From assembly GCA_963971405.1 (NCBI GenBank), contig OZ020492.1, forward strand, positions 10,094,151-10,158,150: a stretch of 64,000 bases of DNA, read 5' to 3'. This DNA comes from Psococerastis gibbosa (Eukaryota; Arthropoda; Insecta; Psocodea; Psocidae). Position numbers and translations under genes: made by a program. Of the stretch, positions 47,330 to 58,110 are shown one piece after another. The notes below the pieces were generated by a model. It had not been told where the DNA came from and made no database searches. It worked only from the letters and a program-made list of their open reading frames with translations. How positions within the stretch are numbered: position 1 is the first letter of the stretch; the number at the start of each line of letters is the position of its first letter.

Positions 47330-47490
47330 GATTAGCAAGCACACTTCCTACATTTTCTGGTCATGCTTCGTCATGTAAAGCTGACGGTCTCGGGCCTTTC
47401 TAGTTGAGTGTAAGAGAGGACTTAATAGCCCTAACTCCACTACCTAGGCTTATTAATAGAAAATAAGTCATTATTTATTCATTTTATTTA
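47330..47490 (+). mobile_element. tRNA-Glu-derived SINE, 5'-truncated
   Basis: It starts at the core (CTACATTTTCTGGTCATGCTTC) without the tRNA head and ends in an A/T tail. Confidence 0.75.
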
Positions 47491-47636
47491 AGCATACGCT
47501 ACCTTAATAACGTAGGGAATATTCCTCTTTCAGGCTATAGCCTATGTTTTGTTTTATATAAAGCATTGAGCTTGTGTTTGGCTTTTCCCTAAGCATAAAT
47601 CTAAGCATAAAATTGGCCTTATTACGCCAACATTGC

Positions 47637-47760
47637 TTCTGAGGGGTAGCTCCCACCACCGAAAGTGAAATCCAAAGAAAGTCGCCTCGGTTTTTCCTAT
47701 TCTATGTATGGCGACTTCCGTTGGATTCCACTTTCCATAGCTGATGGTGAGAGCAATCTC
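47637..47760. repeat. Imperfect hairpin
   Basis: AAAGTGAAATCCAAAGAAAG and a CTTCCGTTGGATTCCACTTT partner are near reverse complements (about 22 of 25), and the pairing continues outward. It may be a small MITE. Confidence 0.6.
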
Positions 47761-48215
47761 AAATGCAACACTGCGCCTACCGTTCTCATCATCCACGCAT
47801 CTCAATTATTGCTGCTTTGCCAATTTTATAATCATGTGTTTTTAAACATTTTTAATCGAATTATTATCCATAACAATAAAGCCCGATAAACCTTCAAATA
47901 TTATCCAGACTGACAGTTTCCAAGTAGCGATACCCAATCATGACTGTGGTGTCCCCAATGATAAGCCTGTCGCAGCTAGCTTTTAGATGATAGAAAAAGA
48001 GAAGTCTAGCTGTATTATCCTGTTTGAAAGACCTGGGACTTTCTCAAAATATATAGGCCAACCCAGTTTTTCAATCAGGTCATGCATAGTTACGTGGATA
48101 AGTCAAAAAGTTTGACTACGGTATTATATCCAACAATGTGGTTGTAGCATAGTGCTATTTACGGTGCACTGGTGTGCACCTAAATTATTTTTCCAGAGTG
48201 GAAATAAGGATACTT

Positions 48216-48300
48216 CCCCAATCACCAAAACTAGATCGTGGTTTCGAATCCCGTCAAGTCCAGTTTTTTTTATAAATCCTCCAATTTCGGCTTTCTAAAT
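48216..48300 (+). other. Decayed tRNA-like SINE before exon A
   Basis: CTAGATCGTGGTTTCGAATCC and the CAGTTTT...TCCTCCAATTT tail match the tRNA-like sequence at 10680-10790. It ends about 20 bp before the splice acceptor of the coiled-coil exon. Confidence 0.6.
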
Positions 48301-48319
48301 TTAGCTGAAATGTTAACAG

Positions 48320-48772
48320 GTTGAGTCGACGGATCGTAGATTGGAAAATTTATCATGCAAAGTGGAGCGATGGGAGAGAGCGGTCAGCCATGCAAGTCTT
48401 GTCGAAGAAAACGGAGGAGAGGTACCACCAGCTGAAGAGGGTGTCATGGATCTTCTTCAGGATGTAACACAGGTATGCATAGCCTTGGTTGGCAAAATGG
48501 GCCTGACCTAGACAAAATATGTTGGTAGTATTTGGTTGTGCAAGAATAATATGGTCATGCAACCGTGCAGACGTAAAAAGACAGGGCTGATTGGTTATAC
48601 GTTAACTGATCATCATTAGATGCTGTAACTGTTAGATACTGTTAGTTATTTTAATTTTTTAACAGGTTCGTGAGGATTACGAGCAACTTCGCACAGACAT
48701 AGTTGAAATTCAACAACTGCAAAAAGAACTGTCACAGTGTCTGCGAAGTCAACTTCATCAAGTTCATGCAAG
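48320..48772 (+). CDS. Coiled-coil protein, two internal exons (partial gene)
   Basis: Exon A (48320-48472, 51 codons) follows a TTAACAG acceptor and ends at GTATGC. Exon B (48666-48772, 35 codons plus 2 bases) follows AACAG and ends at GTTAGT. The phases match (0). Exon A encodes LENLSCKVERWERAV followed by an acidic stretch. Exon B encodes a charged heptad-like helix containing QQLQKELSQCLRSQLHQ, so the product is probably a coiled coil. I do not recognise the family. The preceding exon and start codon were not found; the next exon must begin with one base completing an AG- codon. A degenerate tRNA-like SINE lies directly upstream in the intron. Confidence 0.75.
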
Positions 48773-48899
48773 GTTAGTTGAAGGCCTACAATTTCAGGGT
48801 TATGCAATAAGCCAATATCGCATGGCGTGTAGAAGCAGAAATAGAAAGCAAGCTACCAACTTTTCAACCGGAGACCTTCTCTGGGTTCGTTCAGAAAAA

Positions 48900-49480
48900 A
48901 AAGACATTATTTAATTACTCTGCAGGTACGGCTTTCTTAGGAGCAAACTAGGACCATGCCTTCCTTCAGATATCATATCATGAGCATGAACTCTCAGCAA
49001 CCGAGACCCATGAGCCAATAAGTAATAAGCCTTGAGCTTCTAAAAACAATGCTGAATAAAAAGGAGACTCGTATCTGTACTTGGTTAAGTCATGCTTTAT
49101 TCGCCTGTTTCATTGCGTTAATGGTAAGCTTGTCTCAGCTTGTCCATTATCACTTGTAGCCGGTGTAGGTTCACATTGAGAACGTATACCAGTTTGCCAA
49201 TGGCAAATGCATACGGAAACAATACAATTATTTTCTGAAATCCATGTTGGCATTGGAAAAGGGACCTATGGGCCACTATAAGTAGGCCTGGGTACATCAT
49301 AAAAAATCCTTCTAAATACTTCTGATTACTCTGCAGGTATGGCTTTCTCAGGAGCAGACTGGGCCCATGCCTTCCTTCAGGTCTCATGATGAGCATGAAT
49401 TCTCAGCAGCCGAGCCCCATGCGCCAGACTGCTGTCAACTATTTTCAGAATAAGCCTTGAACTCCTAAACAGCATTGCTG
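48900..49480 (+). repeat. Direct repeat pair of about 150 bp
   Basis: ACTCTGCAGGTACGGCTTTC and a block ending near AACAATGCTGAATAAAAAG (48917-49063) recur at 49329-49490. Between them, 49135-49300 carries the GGCCTGGGTACA dispersed repeat. Confidence 0.7.
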
Positions 49481-49490
49481 AATAAAAAAC

Positions 49491-50171
49491 TATCAAGCTA
49501 AGTCATATCTAAGAATAGGTAGGTTCATTGTATGTATTTTAACCATAATAGTCATTCTATATGGCCTTTACTATATAAGTCTTAGTTATATTATCATGGA
49601 TCAATAGTAATTCCACGAGTGCATACCAGTGGCGGAGCGTGGGATAATTGCAAGTCTAATGCTTGAAAATATTTATATATGTCGTAAATGTTCATGAAAA
49701 CAGTAAAGAAAACATTTGAATTCTAACGCGACGAGATTCTTAATTTTCTTAGATTGCGTTGATAACATCATGCTCATATAATCTTGTGGCATTCTATAGA
49801 TTTCAACGAAGCTCTTAATACATTCTAAGGATTTGTTGAGTATAATGCGGCATTAAACGCTTTACATTCGCACTCCGCCAATGGTACATACTAACTTTTC
49901 TAGATAGCCTCTGCAGGCTGGGAAATTAGAGAAAGGAAGATAAGAAATAGTAGACAGGATTTGAAACCGAGTCTCCATTTAGGTGTAGTGGTATATGTAT
50001 GATCTTAGCTGAGTCGGGATCGGGACAAATTGTGCCCATATTTCCCTCAACCGTACTAGTCGAGTTCTATTGCTTCAGCGAATCTCGCTATGGCAGCAGG
50101 AGAGACTATTGGAGTCCAACTGTCATTAGCATCAGTGCACCTTAGATGCTCAAATCTGGGGAGCCAAATCC
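49491..50171. other. Spacer without recognised genes
   Basis: No frame or repeat family is seen. Confidence 0.5.
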
Positions 50172-50396
50172 GTCAGGACTTGTAGAGTAGTGGTACAGAC
50201 ACCAACTTTCACCCGAAAGGTTGTTGGTTCGAGTCCCACACTTGCTACATTTTCTAGCCATGTTTCGGAAGGCAAGTAAAGCTGGCGGTCCCGGGCTTTC
50301 CTAGTTGAGTGTAAGAGAGGGCTTTACAGCCCTAACTCCGCTAGGTTGGCTTAGTAATAGAACTAAGAAGTCAATATTTATTTATTTATTTAAATC
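50172..50396 (+). mobile_element. tRNA-Glu-derived SINE, full length
   Basis: The head has A-box-like GTAGAGTAGTGGTACAGAC, an anticodon-arm CTTTCAC matching tRNA-Glu (TTC), and B box GGTTCGAGTCCCA. A strongly conserved core follows (GTGTAAGAGAGGGCTTTA, then CTCCGCTAGGTTGGCTTAG), then (ATTT)n. Confidence 0.88.
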
Positions 50397-50689
50397 CCAT
50401 TGTTGTAGTAGTAGGCTGACTACCGCCAACTTGTAGGCTACTCTTGTCAGTTAGAGAATTAAAAGAAATAGCCATGGTCATGTGGATTAATCCAAATTCT
50501 GAATTATTTATTAATTTACTACAAAAGGTAGCAAAGATAATACTTATGAAATACCGGTTACAACATACCGCGCAAAAACCTGGTACCGACAACGACGTGA
50601 CGTCAAAAATCTGGGAGTGTCGGAAAGGAAGAACATAAGATGAATCTACATACAGTATATTATATACCTCTCTGGAAAATTCAGAAACA

Positions 50690-51140
50690 ATGCCGAAATA
50701 TACGCATAACTCAGTGGTGAAGACAGTCCGTTTTACAAAGTGCAACGTCTTAGATGACTGGGACTGTAAGAATGTCAGAAGAGTGAAGACTGCATGTCGG
50801 ACAAAACGTAGAAAACAAGGAAACAACGCAGAATTAGACGCAATACTCAGTAGTGATGACATAGTCCGTTTTACTAAGTGCAACATATAAGATGACTGGG
50901 ACATCACGTACTATAGCCTACAAATGCCCGAAGAGTGAAGACTGAATGTCGGACAAAATGTGGAAAACATGGAAGCAACGCCAAAATAGACGGAATACTC
51001 AGTGGTGAAGACATAGTCCGCTTTACAAAGTGCAACATCTTAGATTACTGGGACTGTAAGAATGTCAGAAGAGTGAAGACCGCATGTCGGACAAAACGTA
51101 CGAAGCAAGGAAACTACGCCGAAATAGGCGCAATACTCAG
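50690..51140 (+). repeat. Tandem repeat, three units of 136-152 bp
   Basis: Units start at 50713, 50849 and 51001, each with AGTCCG(C/T)TTTAC, GACTGGGAC or ATTACTGGGAC, AGAGTGAAGAC and CATGTCGGACAAAA-like blocks. A partial unit precedes the first. Open frames run through it in places, but no known protein is recognised. Confidence 0.82.
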
Positions 51141-52890
51141 TACCTATTACATTTTCTATAACTTTCTTAGTAAATTAATAAAAAAATTCAATGCATTTGA
51201 TTGTGGAGTTCCCAGCCTGACCTTGAAATTTCCTCTTAAATAATCTGTTGACAATGACATGATACAGGCCGCGTTTGGTGCAAATACCATCCCGCCAAGA
51301 TAGAAACTCGGGTTCAAATCTTATTCCGGTGTAATTTTTCATGTCTTACATTTCATGCACTTTACTTTAAGACTGTCATCTTCACCCCATGCGAAAATGA
51401 GGACATTTTTTTTTTCTTCAAGAATTGGGTCCTTTTTTCATTACCCATTGGTTTCGTTACATTTAAAGAATTCATAAATAAGAAAGAAAATTGCATGTTT
51501 CACAGCAGTCTAAGTGAAAATTCTGTGCCAACTACTTCCCTAATATTCAGCCTATAAAATTACTATATATCTATTTATTTCTGAGATTTGTCGTAAAAGC
51601 TGATTTGTTATGGCTAAACTGCAAAGACATTCGGTTTCAATACAAATTTTTGACAATATCATTAAAATTAGCGTATCATAATTAGAACTGGAATAAAATT
51701 TATATTTAGTTTTTTTATAATGCAATTTATGTAGGGCTATTGTATTAAATGAGAGAATAGCTATGATCAGCTCATTTAAACTTAAGCCATAGAGTTTGTA
51801 CCAGGAGCGTAATTTATCCGTAGATCTAAACTTTTGCAATTTAATAAAAATTTAATGATTAATAATTTTTTAATGAATTAAAATAACCATTGGACTTTGC
51901 AGTTTGTCTGAAGGTATAAGTTAAAATATTTCTGTATGAAAGGGCTAATTTAAGATTGCACATATTATATATTGTAATATTGTAATAGGCCTACTCTTGA
52001 TGTAAACAGTTCTTATATTGTACATTTTGTCTATTAAGTACTATTGTTGTTTAGGACGAAGGAAGGTGTCGTTTAACTTTTTTTCTATACCTAATCACTA
52101 TAATTTTAAATCTTTGTTATTACTATCCGTTTTAATCTCTGCTTAAAGGGAACTGTACAGATTACTGCCCTATTAAGGAAATGAGTTGAAAATCGAAATT
52201 AAGCCTAAACGTTGGCAGTGCAAAATCTTTCAATGCAGAATACAATAGGTGACGAAAAATACTTCGTCGTCTTCGTTAAATGCCTCTTCTATCGAAGATT
52301 GGCGATCATCATGGCAATTGATGCCATGATGATTATCCTAGCTGGTTGCAGTGGTTTCCCTTTGCCTTCTGCATTCTTTTGCAGTTGACTCTTCATTAAT
52401 TCCGACAGGGCCTGTTTCCCACCCCCAGGACAAAGTAGTTCCCTGCGTATAAAAAACTTTTTCGCTTATTCCGTCTCAAACTCCGTCCCCCATCTCTTCA
52501 GTCACCATTAACCACTTCCATCTTCACCACGAGGTGGTAGCCTACAGATTGGGGACATAAGGTATCAATCAAAAGCTCGGTTACTTTGCAGGCGAAAAAT
52601 AATATTTTTTTTTTTTAAATACTATGGGCGACAAACAAAATTATCAAATTATAATTTATAAAATACTACACACTCCTTGACATTTGAGTGACACCACTAG
52701 TAGGTTACACGATTGTAATCTATTTGCATAGCCGGTATGCGTTTCTATTATATATTATATTATACATTACACATCTGCAGTAATTTCAAGCAATGAAAGT
52801 GTTGCATGAACTTGAAGAATAGGGAGGAATGCTCTTTCTCAATACTTACTGAAACATTGGTAAACATCCATAAAGACCAAGCGCTTGGAA
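51141..52890. other. Spacer without recognised genes
   Basis: AT-rich. A short palindrome ATTGATGCCATGATGATTAT-like pair near 52310-52335 is the only structure noted. Confidence 0.5.
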
Positions 52891-52899
52891 TCAGGTCCG

Positions 52900-53165
52900 T
52901 AACCAGTGGGGGGGGGGGGGGGGGTATACCAAATTGGCAAATTGGTGGATATGCACATATAGCATGGAACCACCCCCCCCCCCCCCTCGGAGAAGTATTT
53001 TTGGGTCCGCCCTTGCCTTCTACCAGGATTTTAATTCAGGGAGGGCTGCGATTCTATAGTATGTAGTGAAACGTCACACATCTGGAAAGATCAATATTAT
53101 TCTAACCTATGTAAAGGCTAAACATTTCGGGGGGGGGGGCGCTTGGAAGCCTCTAAATTTTAGTA
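52900..53165. repeat. G/C-run cluster, MITE remnants
   Basis: G runs at 52907-52923 and 53129-53138 and a C run at 52973-52986 occur with GGGTCCGCCCTTG, a terminus-like motif. Boundaries are unclear. Confidence 0.5.
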
Positions 53166-53439
53166 GTGAGGGGGGTCAACTTACTCGTATAGGCAGTCGT
53201 TTCCCTCACTTGACTCTTGAGAGCTTCCAACTGCACGGCACAGTCAGGGTGGATCTCCTTACAATATCTCATTGAGTAGGGAAAATCATATTCCCTTCTA
53301 TTCTCCATTTACATGGAACACGGGCTCTTTCATATGTTGAAAAGACCGCAGAATACGTAAATAGTATTTTTACTGAAATTGCGAAATGCTTGAATTAATA
53401 ACGGTTGCATCTTTGGGCGATTTTTTCTTCTTTTCTATA

Positions 53440-53765
53440 TTAAAACGGTTAATGGCATGCAAACAATTTTATGAGTGTATCCGATTGACCTCGTCTGTCG
53501 CCTCTGTAGGTTAATACCCGTGTTGAGTTACGACACGTCTCCAATCGCATGGCGTGTAATATAGAGACGCAAAAGAACAAGCACGCTACCAACTTGCCAT
53601 CGAAGTCGCATTTGGGAGCTAGGTTTCCTTTGTTAAGGGGCGTCCAAAGTTTTTTTTTTTCTATAAAAAGATTATTCGCATACAAACAATTCAATAAATG
53701 TATCCGAATAACCTCTTCAGTCGCCTCTGTAGGTCATACCTGTGTTGAGTTACGACAGGTCACAG
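53440..53765 (+). repeat. Two copies of the ACACGTCTCC repeat
   Basis: A fuller copy (53440-53605) and a shorter one (53660-53765) follow each other, each with a GTATCCGA, CGCCTCTGTAGGT and GTTGAGTTACGACA series. Confidence 0.7.
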
Positions 53766-53984
53766 TTCAACAAAGTGGATGCAGAGGGTCCCCATTAGGC
53801 CGATATTGACAATTACTGTAATTTAACGTTGTCACAATGGGCGCTAACCTGTCAAATGCCTAAGACATGAAGAAATATCAATTCTAAATAGCAGTACCTA
53901 TAACCAACGTGCATGCTGACGTCAGAATTCATTCTTGAGTCACAAAGTAGAATTATAACAGGTAGCCTATATTACACTTTATCG

Positions 53985-54360
53985 TAAAGTTAACGACCAC
54001 ACCAAGTTGAATCCACAAGAACAAAGCTTGTTCCAAAATGCAGTAAACGATGGAAGAGTGCACAGTGTTGGCAGGGGAACATGATGGGACATGATATAAC
54101 GCACTGACTCCACCAGTCAGTCTAAGGGAGGGTCCAGTCCTGGTCACCTCCGAATTAATCATGTGACTTTACTATGATCTCTAAGTGGTTCGGAATCCCA
54201 TATTATCAGGAGGTCCACATAATCAGTTAACTCCCCACCTCCCTGAGGTGAAGGATTCTGCCCTTAGGGTGCCTCATGTCAAGAAACAGACTCACTCCCA
54301 GGCTCACAGGGCTGCTTAAAAGCAGAAAGGAGGCGTTGAAAAAAATAAAACAAGCAAACA
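53985..54360 (+). mobile_element. AAC-tailed SINE, near full length
   Basis: It starts GTTAACGACCACACCAAGTT and ends in AAACAAGCAAACAAA, aligned to the complete element at 43446-43813. Confidence 0.83.
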
Positions 54361-54399
54361 AATACTTTATCGCACTGATTTCGAACTCTGTAAGGCTGT

Positions 54400-54980
54400 A
54401 AAGTTCCCTTTAATCGTAATTACAAAAGCTTTCACTGCTGAAAGTAGATGATAGAACAGGAGATTGCAAACGTTTCGGTCAAAGCTGCAGTTGGCTTGTC
54501 ATAATGCTGGAGTCTCCTGTTCCATCAGTGCTGCCACCTTTCGGATATACTCGTCAGCCCTTTTCCCTATTATTGACTCGAAAAAGTCGAATAGGCTAGT
54601 TTAGATATTAATTTACTTGGTTTTTCACAAAGCCAGTAAAACAAGTGTATGGTAGCAATAGACAGTTAATATAATTACAAAGGCTTTCACGGCCGGAGTA
54701 AGGAATAGTATTACATTATTAGTAGGTGTATGTTTTACATGTTGACTTGTATAGCACTTCTTCACTTCCATATAATTTTGGAATATTTAATTTAATTTTT
54801 ACTAACTTCATGTGTACTACTATGTTATATTGGAGGCCAGATAACTTAAATTTAAAGTTTTTTATACTGTGAGCAATTGAAAATTAACAACAGGGTGAAC
54901 TAAGTAATATCTATCATACGACTCATTTATATATACTATATATAGGTCAATAAAATTCAAAGGTGCCCGAATGGAGTCAG
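54400..54980. other. Spacer with fragments of a GGCCGGAGT repeat
   Basis: AATTACAAAGGCTTTCACGG (54670) is close to AATTACAAAAGCTTTCACTG (54418). Both seem to be ends of the element family seen at 39880 and 61210. Confidence 0.5.
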
Positions 54981-55094
54981 ATTACGGCACAATGGAGTAG
55001 AATCGGGGCTGCTTGGCCGTGGTCGATCCGAAAGAGTTCCTCCACACGGCTCCAGTAGCAACCTATTGCCTCCGAGATACAATCTAATGCTGCG

Positions 55095-55302
55095 TATAGT
55101 CCACGCAAAATGAGAAAAGTATGGACATGGAATGTTTTGATCCTGTGCAACACTATAAAAATATTCCTTGCACCGTTTTGTGTTACCTTGTTGCATTGGA
55201 TGCAAGGCATAATAAAAATTGTGCAAAGAATATTTTTACAGTGATGCATAGGATCAAGACATTCCATGTCCATCATACTTTTCTCATTTTGCGTGGACTA
55301 TA
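55095..55302. mobile_element. Hairpin MITE with TA target
   Basis: The ends TATAGTCCACGCAAAATGAG and its reverse complement bound a 208 bp near-perfect palindrome, with TA at each outer edge as expected for Tc1/mariner-type insertion. Arms of about 95 bp differ at only a few places. It sits inside a copy of the GACGAAACGTTTGG repeat. Confidence 0.83.
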
Positions 55303-55490
55303 CTGATTATGCCATGTGGCTTTGCCATATGGCACGGATATAAGTGGTGCAGCTTGAGAAGTCTACGTAAAGCCACTGAAGATGTTGATGAAACGTTTGG
55401 AAGGGCTCCTTCTGATTATCAGTCCGGATTTTATCGCGGCAATCATTTGTGCAAAGGCTTCAGTTAACCGAAATGGGCACTAATAGAGAC

Positions 55491-55681
55491 AAAGGCGGAT
55501 CCAGCCGAAAATTTAGGGGGTCACAAGTTTTTTGTAAGTTTAAAAGGTAATTTTAATTGTTGAAAAGTTGAGTTTTATTCAATTTTTTTTTTCTAGGCAT
55601 CTTAAAAATTTAATATGAATTTACTCATTTAGGGGGGTAATGACCCCCCTGACCCCCCCCCCTCGTGGATCCGCCATTGAC
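55491..55681. mobile_element. Poly-G MITE, TGGATCC-ended family
   Basis: AAAGGCGGATCCAGCCGAAA and GTGGATCCGCCATT form inverted ends, and ATGAATTTACTCATTTAGG inside matches the copy at 40165-40348. Confidence 0.75.
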
Positions 55682-55767
55682 TAGAGATTGATATGTGTTC
55701 GATAAAAAATATATTAATAATATAAATATAAAAAATAATATAAACAATAAAAACCATAAAATTTCGC

Positions 55768-55800
55768 GCGGGCTGCTCTACTAGTTGAGCTACAGTACTC
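55768..55800 (-). other. tRNA-like A-box fragment
   Basis: The minus strand reads TAGCTCAACTAGTAGAGC, an excellent pol III A box, but no B box or acceptor pairing follows. A SINE or tRNA relic. Confidence 0.4.
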
Positions 55801-56286
55801 GTAGATATTTTTTTCGGCTATATCAAGCTGTCAAAATTTTCATGTCTCGTGGGAGCGTAAGAGACAAGCGGAGGGGTACAACTTAATGTGATTATGTGTA
55901 TAAAAAAGAACATTTCACAGGAAATATCGATCGTAGAACTATAAAAATAGCCCCCCCCCCCCAAGACACCCCATTTTCCGCCCATGACTTAGGACCCAAA
56001 ATCACCCATGGGTACCAGCATTAGCCAGCAAAAAATATCACTCCTGTTTGGTGGAAACTACCATAAATAATTGAACCATTATATTGTTATGGAAATAGGT
56101 ACGGCATGCTGAGCTGTAAGCAAATGCAACGTGTGATGTACACTTTATTATAGCTAGTCATGGGCGTAGCCAGAGAAGTATCGGGGGGGGGGGGGGCGGA
56201 GGTACGTTCGTGTAAACCATTGTTTCTTCAAGGTAAAATATCACAAAAGAAAACGCCTCATAGGTGGCAATGCCAACCAATGAGTT

Positions 56287-56434
56287 CAAGGCCGTAGCCA
56301 GGATTTTTTCGGGAGGGGAGGGGGGGTCAGAAATTTCTTTGGATATTACATAGTAGTTTTTATTTTTCCTCTCAACATCCGATTCTATCTAGTATCATCC
56401 CATTTCATTTGAACCCCCCTTGGCTACGGCCTTG
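56287..56434. mobile_element. Poly-G MITE with perfect 8 bp target duplication
   Basis: CAAGGCCGTAGCCAGG and a CTTGGCTACGGCCTTG end bound 148 bp. AATGAGTT is repeated exactly on both sides (56279-56286 and 56435-56442). An 8 bp duplication points to a hAT-type transposase. Confidence 0.87.
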
Positions 56435-56939
56435 AATGAGTTGTAGCAGTTACAATTAACTTTAATACTGATTAATTATCAATGTTACATAAAAATTAAT
56501 GTCGTATCTCTGTGTCTGGCCTCTAATTTAAAATTTCATTCTATGCGATGTATCTTGTCAATCAGTGCTAAAATGGTGAAGATAATAGGCCTGCGTGTAC
56601 GCAATAAATATAGGCCAGGGGGAGGCGGCACCCCCCTCAAAAAATATGTGGAAGTAATGTTTTATTTATTTATCATTTGCTACGCCGCGCTTGCTATAGA
56701 AAATTTTGGTACATCAAAGTTTTGTACGATCATAAATGGCAACATCATGCATTATAGGTAATAACATAGAGTCATAACGTCCCTTCTTGTAAACATTGAA
56801 TTTTTGAAGAAGATCTAGTCACTTATGACAAATTAATGCGCCGAATGGCTATAAGAAATCGTAACATATGTTCGGATTGTGAAGGGGTTAGGGCCGATGT
56901 CAGTGAGAATGTAGTAATAGTACCTAACAACATAAAAAT

Positions 56940-57440
56940 AACTAAAGAAAAAAGAAATTTTTTTCAGCCGGAAAACGACCCCCCTCCCTCACAGAAAAAA
57001 TGGAAGGTGTGTGAAAAAGATAGGCCTGAAATTGTGGAGTTTTACACATTTTGGTGTATATATGGCTTGTAACCAATTCTAAGAATGTTCAGGTTTTACA
57101 GCCGAAGAATAGGCCCAAAATAGTGGAATTTACGCACTTTGAAAGCAGTTATGCTCATATTTTACATATGAAGAATATTACAGCTACCAAGGGGGGCCCG
57201 GGGGCTACCCTGGGATAGGTTTTTTAAAAGATAGGCCTGAAATAGTTTGTCGGCAAAAGCATTTTGATTTTGCACACGATAACATTATTAGCAAAACTGG
57301 AAACAGGGGCACGGGGGTCTCCCCGGGGAATTTTTTTGAATAAATATCTGAAAATTTCCTGTTTTGCTAAATTTTGGGGGGGTCCGGACCCCGCTGACCC
57401 CTCCCCCCCCCTTCCCCCCTTGGCTACGCCACTGGTGATG
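56940..57440. repeat. Diverged units of the 42.3 kb array
   Basis: Segments with AAAGATAGGCCTGAAAT..GTGGAGTTTTAC and GGGGGTCTCCCCGG repeat several times. The block ends in GGGGTCCGGACCCC and TTGGCTACGCCACTGG, a MITE-like terminus. Confidence 0.6.
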
Positions 57441-57479
57441 TTAAATCTTACATTGTGATGTAGAGGCATACGTTAGTAC

Positions 57480-58110
57480 AAGAAAGACTTTGTGATGGCC
57501 GGTCTATCTGAGCATAGATTTTGATGAAATTCGGTAAATTATATCGATTTATGAATCATATCTCGGGAAAATTTGAATTTGTGTTTCAATTTGGGGGCTA
57601 ACCTCCCAAAAAAATGCTAAAAAATGTCTCTACAAAAACGGCGTCTATGTTATTTTGATCTTATGTAATAGTAGTGGTTGTTAATGTGAAAAAACCCAAT
57701 AAATCGCTTCCCCTCGATAGTTTGGTACTGAGAGAAAAAACAAATACATAAAAAAGACTAAACTTTCATGAGAAATAACTAAAAAATAGTTTTTCTGTAG
57801 AACCTTTCTATCGGTGCTTTTTAACTTCAAGTGTGTTTCAGGTGCTAAATAGGCTATCAATACCGAGCAGGTTAATTTCCCAATATAGGTTTTGGATTAG
57901 TAGAAAAAAAATATTTGTTCAAGAGAATTTGGATTATGCCCCAATGTATTGCATGCCATTACATTTTTATTATATGCAGTAATTATGCCCAGTATGGGTT
58001 ATGCAATTGTTGCACCGATCTTTAGGTTAAAGGAAATTTAACCCTAGGACAAATGTATGGGTTCCCTCATACCGGTTCTTATTTTTCTAGATTTTTATGT
58101 AGAATTTGTA
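57480..58110 (+). repeat. Diverged copy of the 2.4-4.2 kb repeat
   Basis: TTTGATGAAATTC, then TCTCGGGA, TTTGGGGGCTAAC, CCCCTCGATAGTTTGG and AACCTTTCTATCG follow in the same order as at 3530-3860. Confidence 0.7.

Noticed and set aside
47554-47805. 83-codon minus frame
   Set aside because: It overlaps an imperfect hairpin and has no splice-site or family support.
56970-57010. Possible missing exon of the coiled-coil gene after a TTTTTTTCAG acceptor
   Set aside because: The short frame is part of the 42.3 kb-type repeat unit, so it is repeat sequence rather than an exon.
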